From a bacterium (lineage in GTDB: Bacteria > UBP15 > UBA6099): a stretch of 5,268 bases of DNA. Position 1 is the first letter of the stretch. Each line of letters opens with the position of its first letter. The translations under genes and the position numbers were made by a program. Below are positions 5,121 through 5,268 of the stretch, one piece after another. Below the pieces are notes generated by a model that was not told where the DNA came from, made no database searches, and was given only the letters and a program-made list of their open reading frames with translations. Location of the stretch: assembly GCA_029573925.1 (NCBI GenBank), contig JAKQBV010000272.1, positions 1-5,268 on the forward strand, written 5' to 3'.

Positions 5121-5127
5121 AAGAATA

Positions 5128-5220
5128 ATGACAGAAGAAACTCAACAAACAGAAGAAAGCGTCTCGGCATCTGAACAAATAAAAATATCGCCTATGATAA
5201 AGGCTGTCAACCCACCGTAA
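5128..5220 (+). CDS. Small ORF, 30 residues: small protein or truncated gene head
   Basis: It encodes 30 residues beginning M-T-E-E-T-Q-Q-T-E-E-S and ending K-A-V-N-P-P, then TAA. The first half is acidic and Gln/Thr/Ser-rich, probably disordered; the second half has K-I-S-P-M-I-K. There is no membrane segment and I recognise no family. An excellent ribosome binding site and a plausible promoter precede it, and the AT-rich coding sequence differs from the GC-rich genes to the left. It may be a genuine small protein. Alternatively it is the N-terminus of a longer protein cut off where the C-rich/G-rich sequence begins at about 5208; all three frames are closed within 60 nt after that point. 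Confidence 0.45.
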   Translation: MTEETQQTEESVSASEQIKISPMIKAVNPP

Positions 5221-5264
5221 CCCAACCCTCATCGAAAAGGGGTGGAGGGGCGGGTAGGTTTTAG
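5221..5264 (+). terminator. Imperfect GC-rich hairpin after the small ORF
   Basis: CCCAACCCTC (5221-5230) pairs with GAGGGGCGGG (5245-5254) at 8 of 10 positions around a 14-nt loop, and GGTTTTAG follows. The left arm has no G and the right arm only one C. It could end transcription of the small ORF, or be the edge of an inserted repeat. The T-run is weak. Confidence 0.28.
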
Positions 5265-5268
5265 AATA

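Larger units (their letters stand above)
3678..5127. other. Gene-poor divergent intergenic region
   Basis: About 1.45 kb separates the leftward GH35 gene from the rightward small ORF. Open frames here are short, lack ribosome binding sites and overlap palindromes, so none is called. The left part holds the GH35 control region and an AT-rich DnaA-box-like cluster. About 4135-4350 shows nothing I can name. About 4350-4910 is packed with inverted and direct repeats. About 4910-5050 is AT-rich with only weak inverted repeats, for example CAAGAAA (4987-4993) and TTTCTTG (5022-5028). Confidence 0.7.

Overview
The window looks like a piece of bacterial chromosome. It shows Shine-Dalgarno-led ATG starts, sigma70-type promoters and compact GC-rich genes next to a long AT-richer intergenic region full of palindromes. 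I cannot name the organism. A cytoplasmic-type GH35 glycosidase, a MerR-headed coiled-coil protein and many small intergenic stem-loops would fit an uncultured or environmental Gram-negative lineage, for example in the PVC group, but that is a guess.

Layout. Bases 1-138 hold a strong leftward promoter (TTGACA, 17 bp, CATAAT) and probably the first nine codons of a gene leaving the left edge. Bases 139-1152 (minus) encode a 337-residue protein with a MerR-like helix-turn-helix, helical segments, a Pro/Ala-rich linker, a coiled coil and a basic tail, an arrangement like that of the chromosome-anchoring protein RacA. Bases 1153-1370 are a spacer with a promoter for that gene, a 27-nt pyrimidine tract and three tandem octamers. 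Bases 1371-3662 (minus) encode a GH35 beta-galactosidase with both catalytic glutamates. Its start is best placed at the second ATG, which has a perfect GGAGG. Upstream of it lie a promoter and an 18-bp palindrome at the predicted transcription start.

Bases 3663-5127 hold no convincing gene. The left part (about 3925-4135) is AT-rich and contains a cluster of DnaA-box-like nonamers, one of them a perfect TTATACACA, together with a perfect 12-bp inverted repeat. The right part (about 4350-4910) is a crowd of palindromic elements: a terminator-like hairpin, two 34-nt direct repeats, a 16-bp hairpin with one bulge, a perfect 15-bp inverted repeat, and two oppositely oriented 28-nt stem-loops whose stems differ by compensatory changes. 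Bases 5128-5220 (plus) are a 30-codon ORF with an excellent ribosome binding site. It is either a small-protein gene or the head of a truncated gene, and a GC-rich fold follows it.

How it fits together. The two large genes are separately promoted and not obviously linked in function. The GH35 enzyme would split beta-galactosides inside the cell, perhaps under a repressor acting at the palindrome; no transporter or regulator gene is in view. The most notable points are the DnaA-box-like cluster in a divergent intergenic region about 3 kb from a RacA-like gene, and the covarying pair of REP-like stem-loops. No complete new system can be shown from this window alone.
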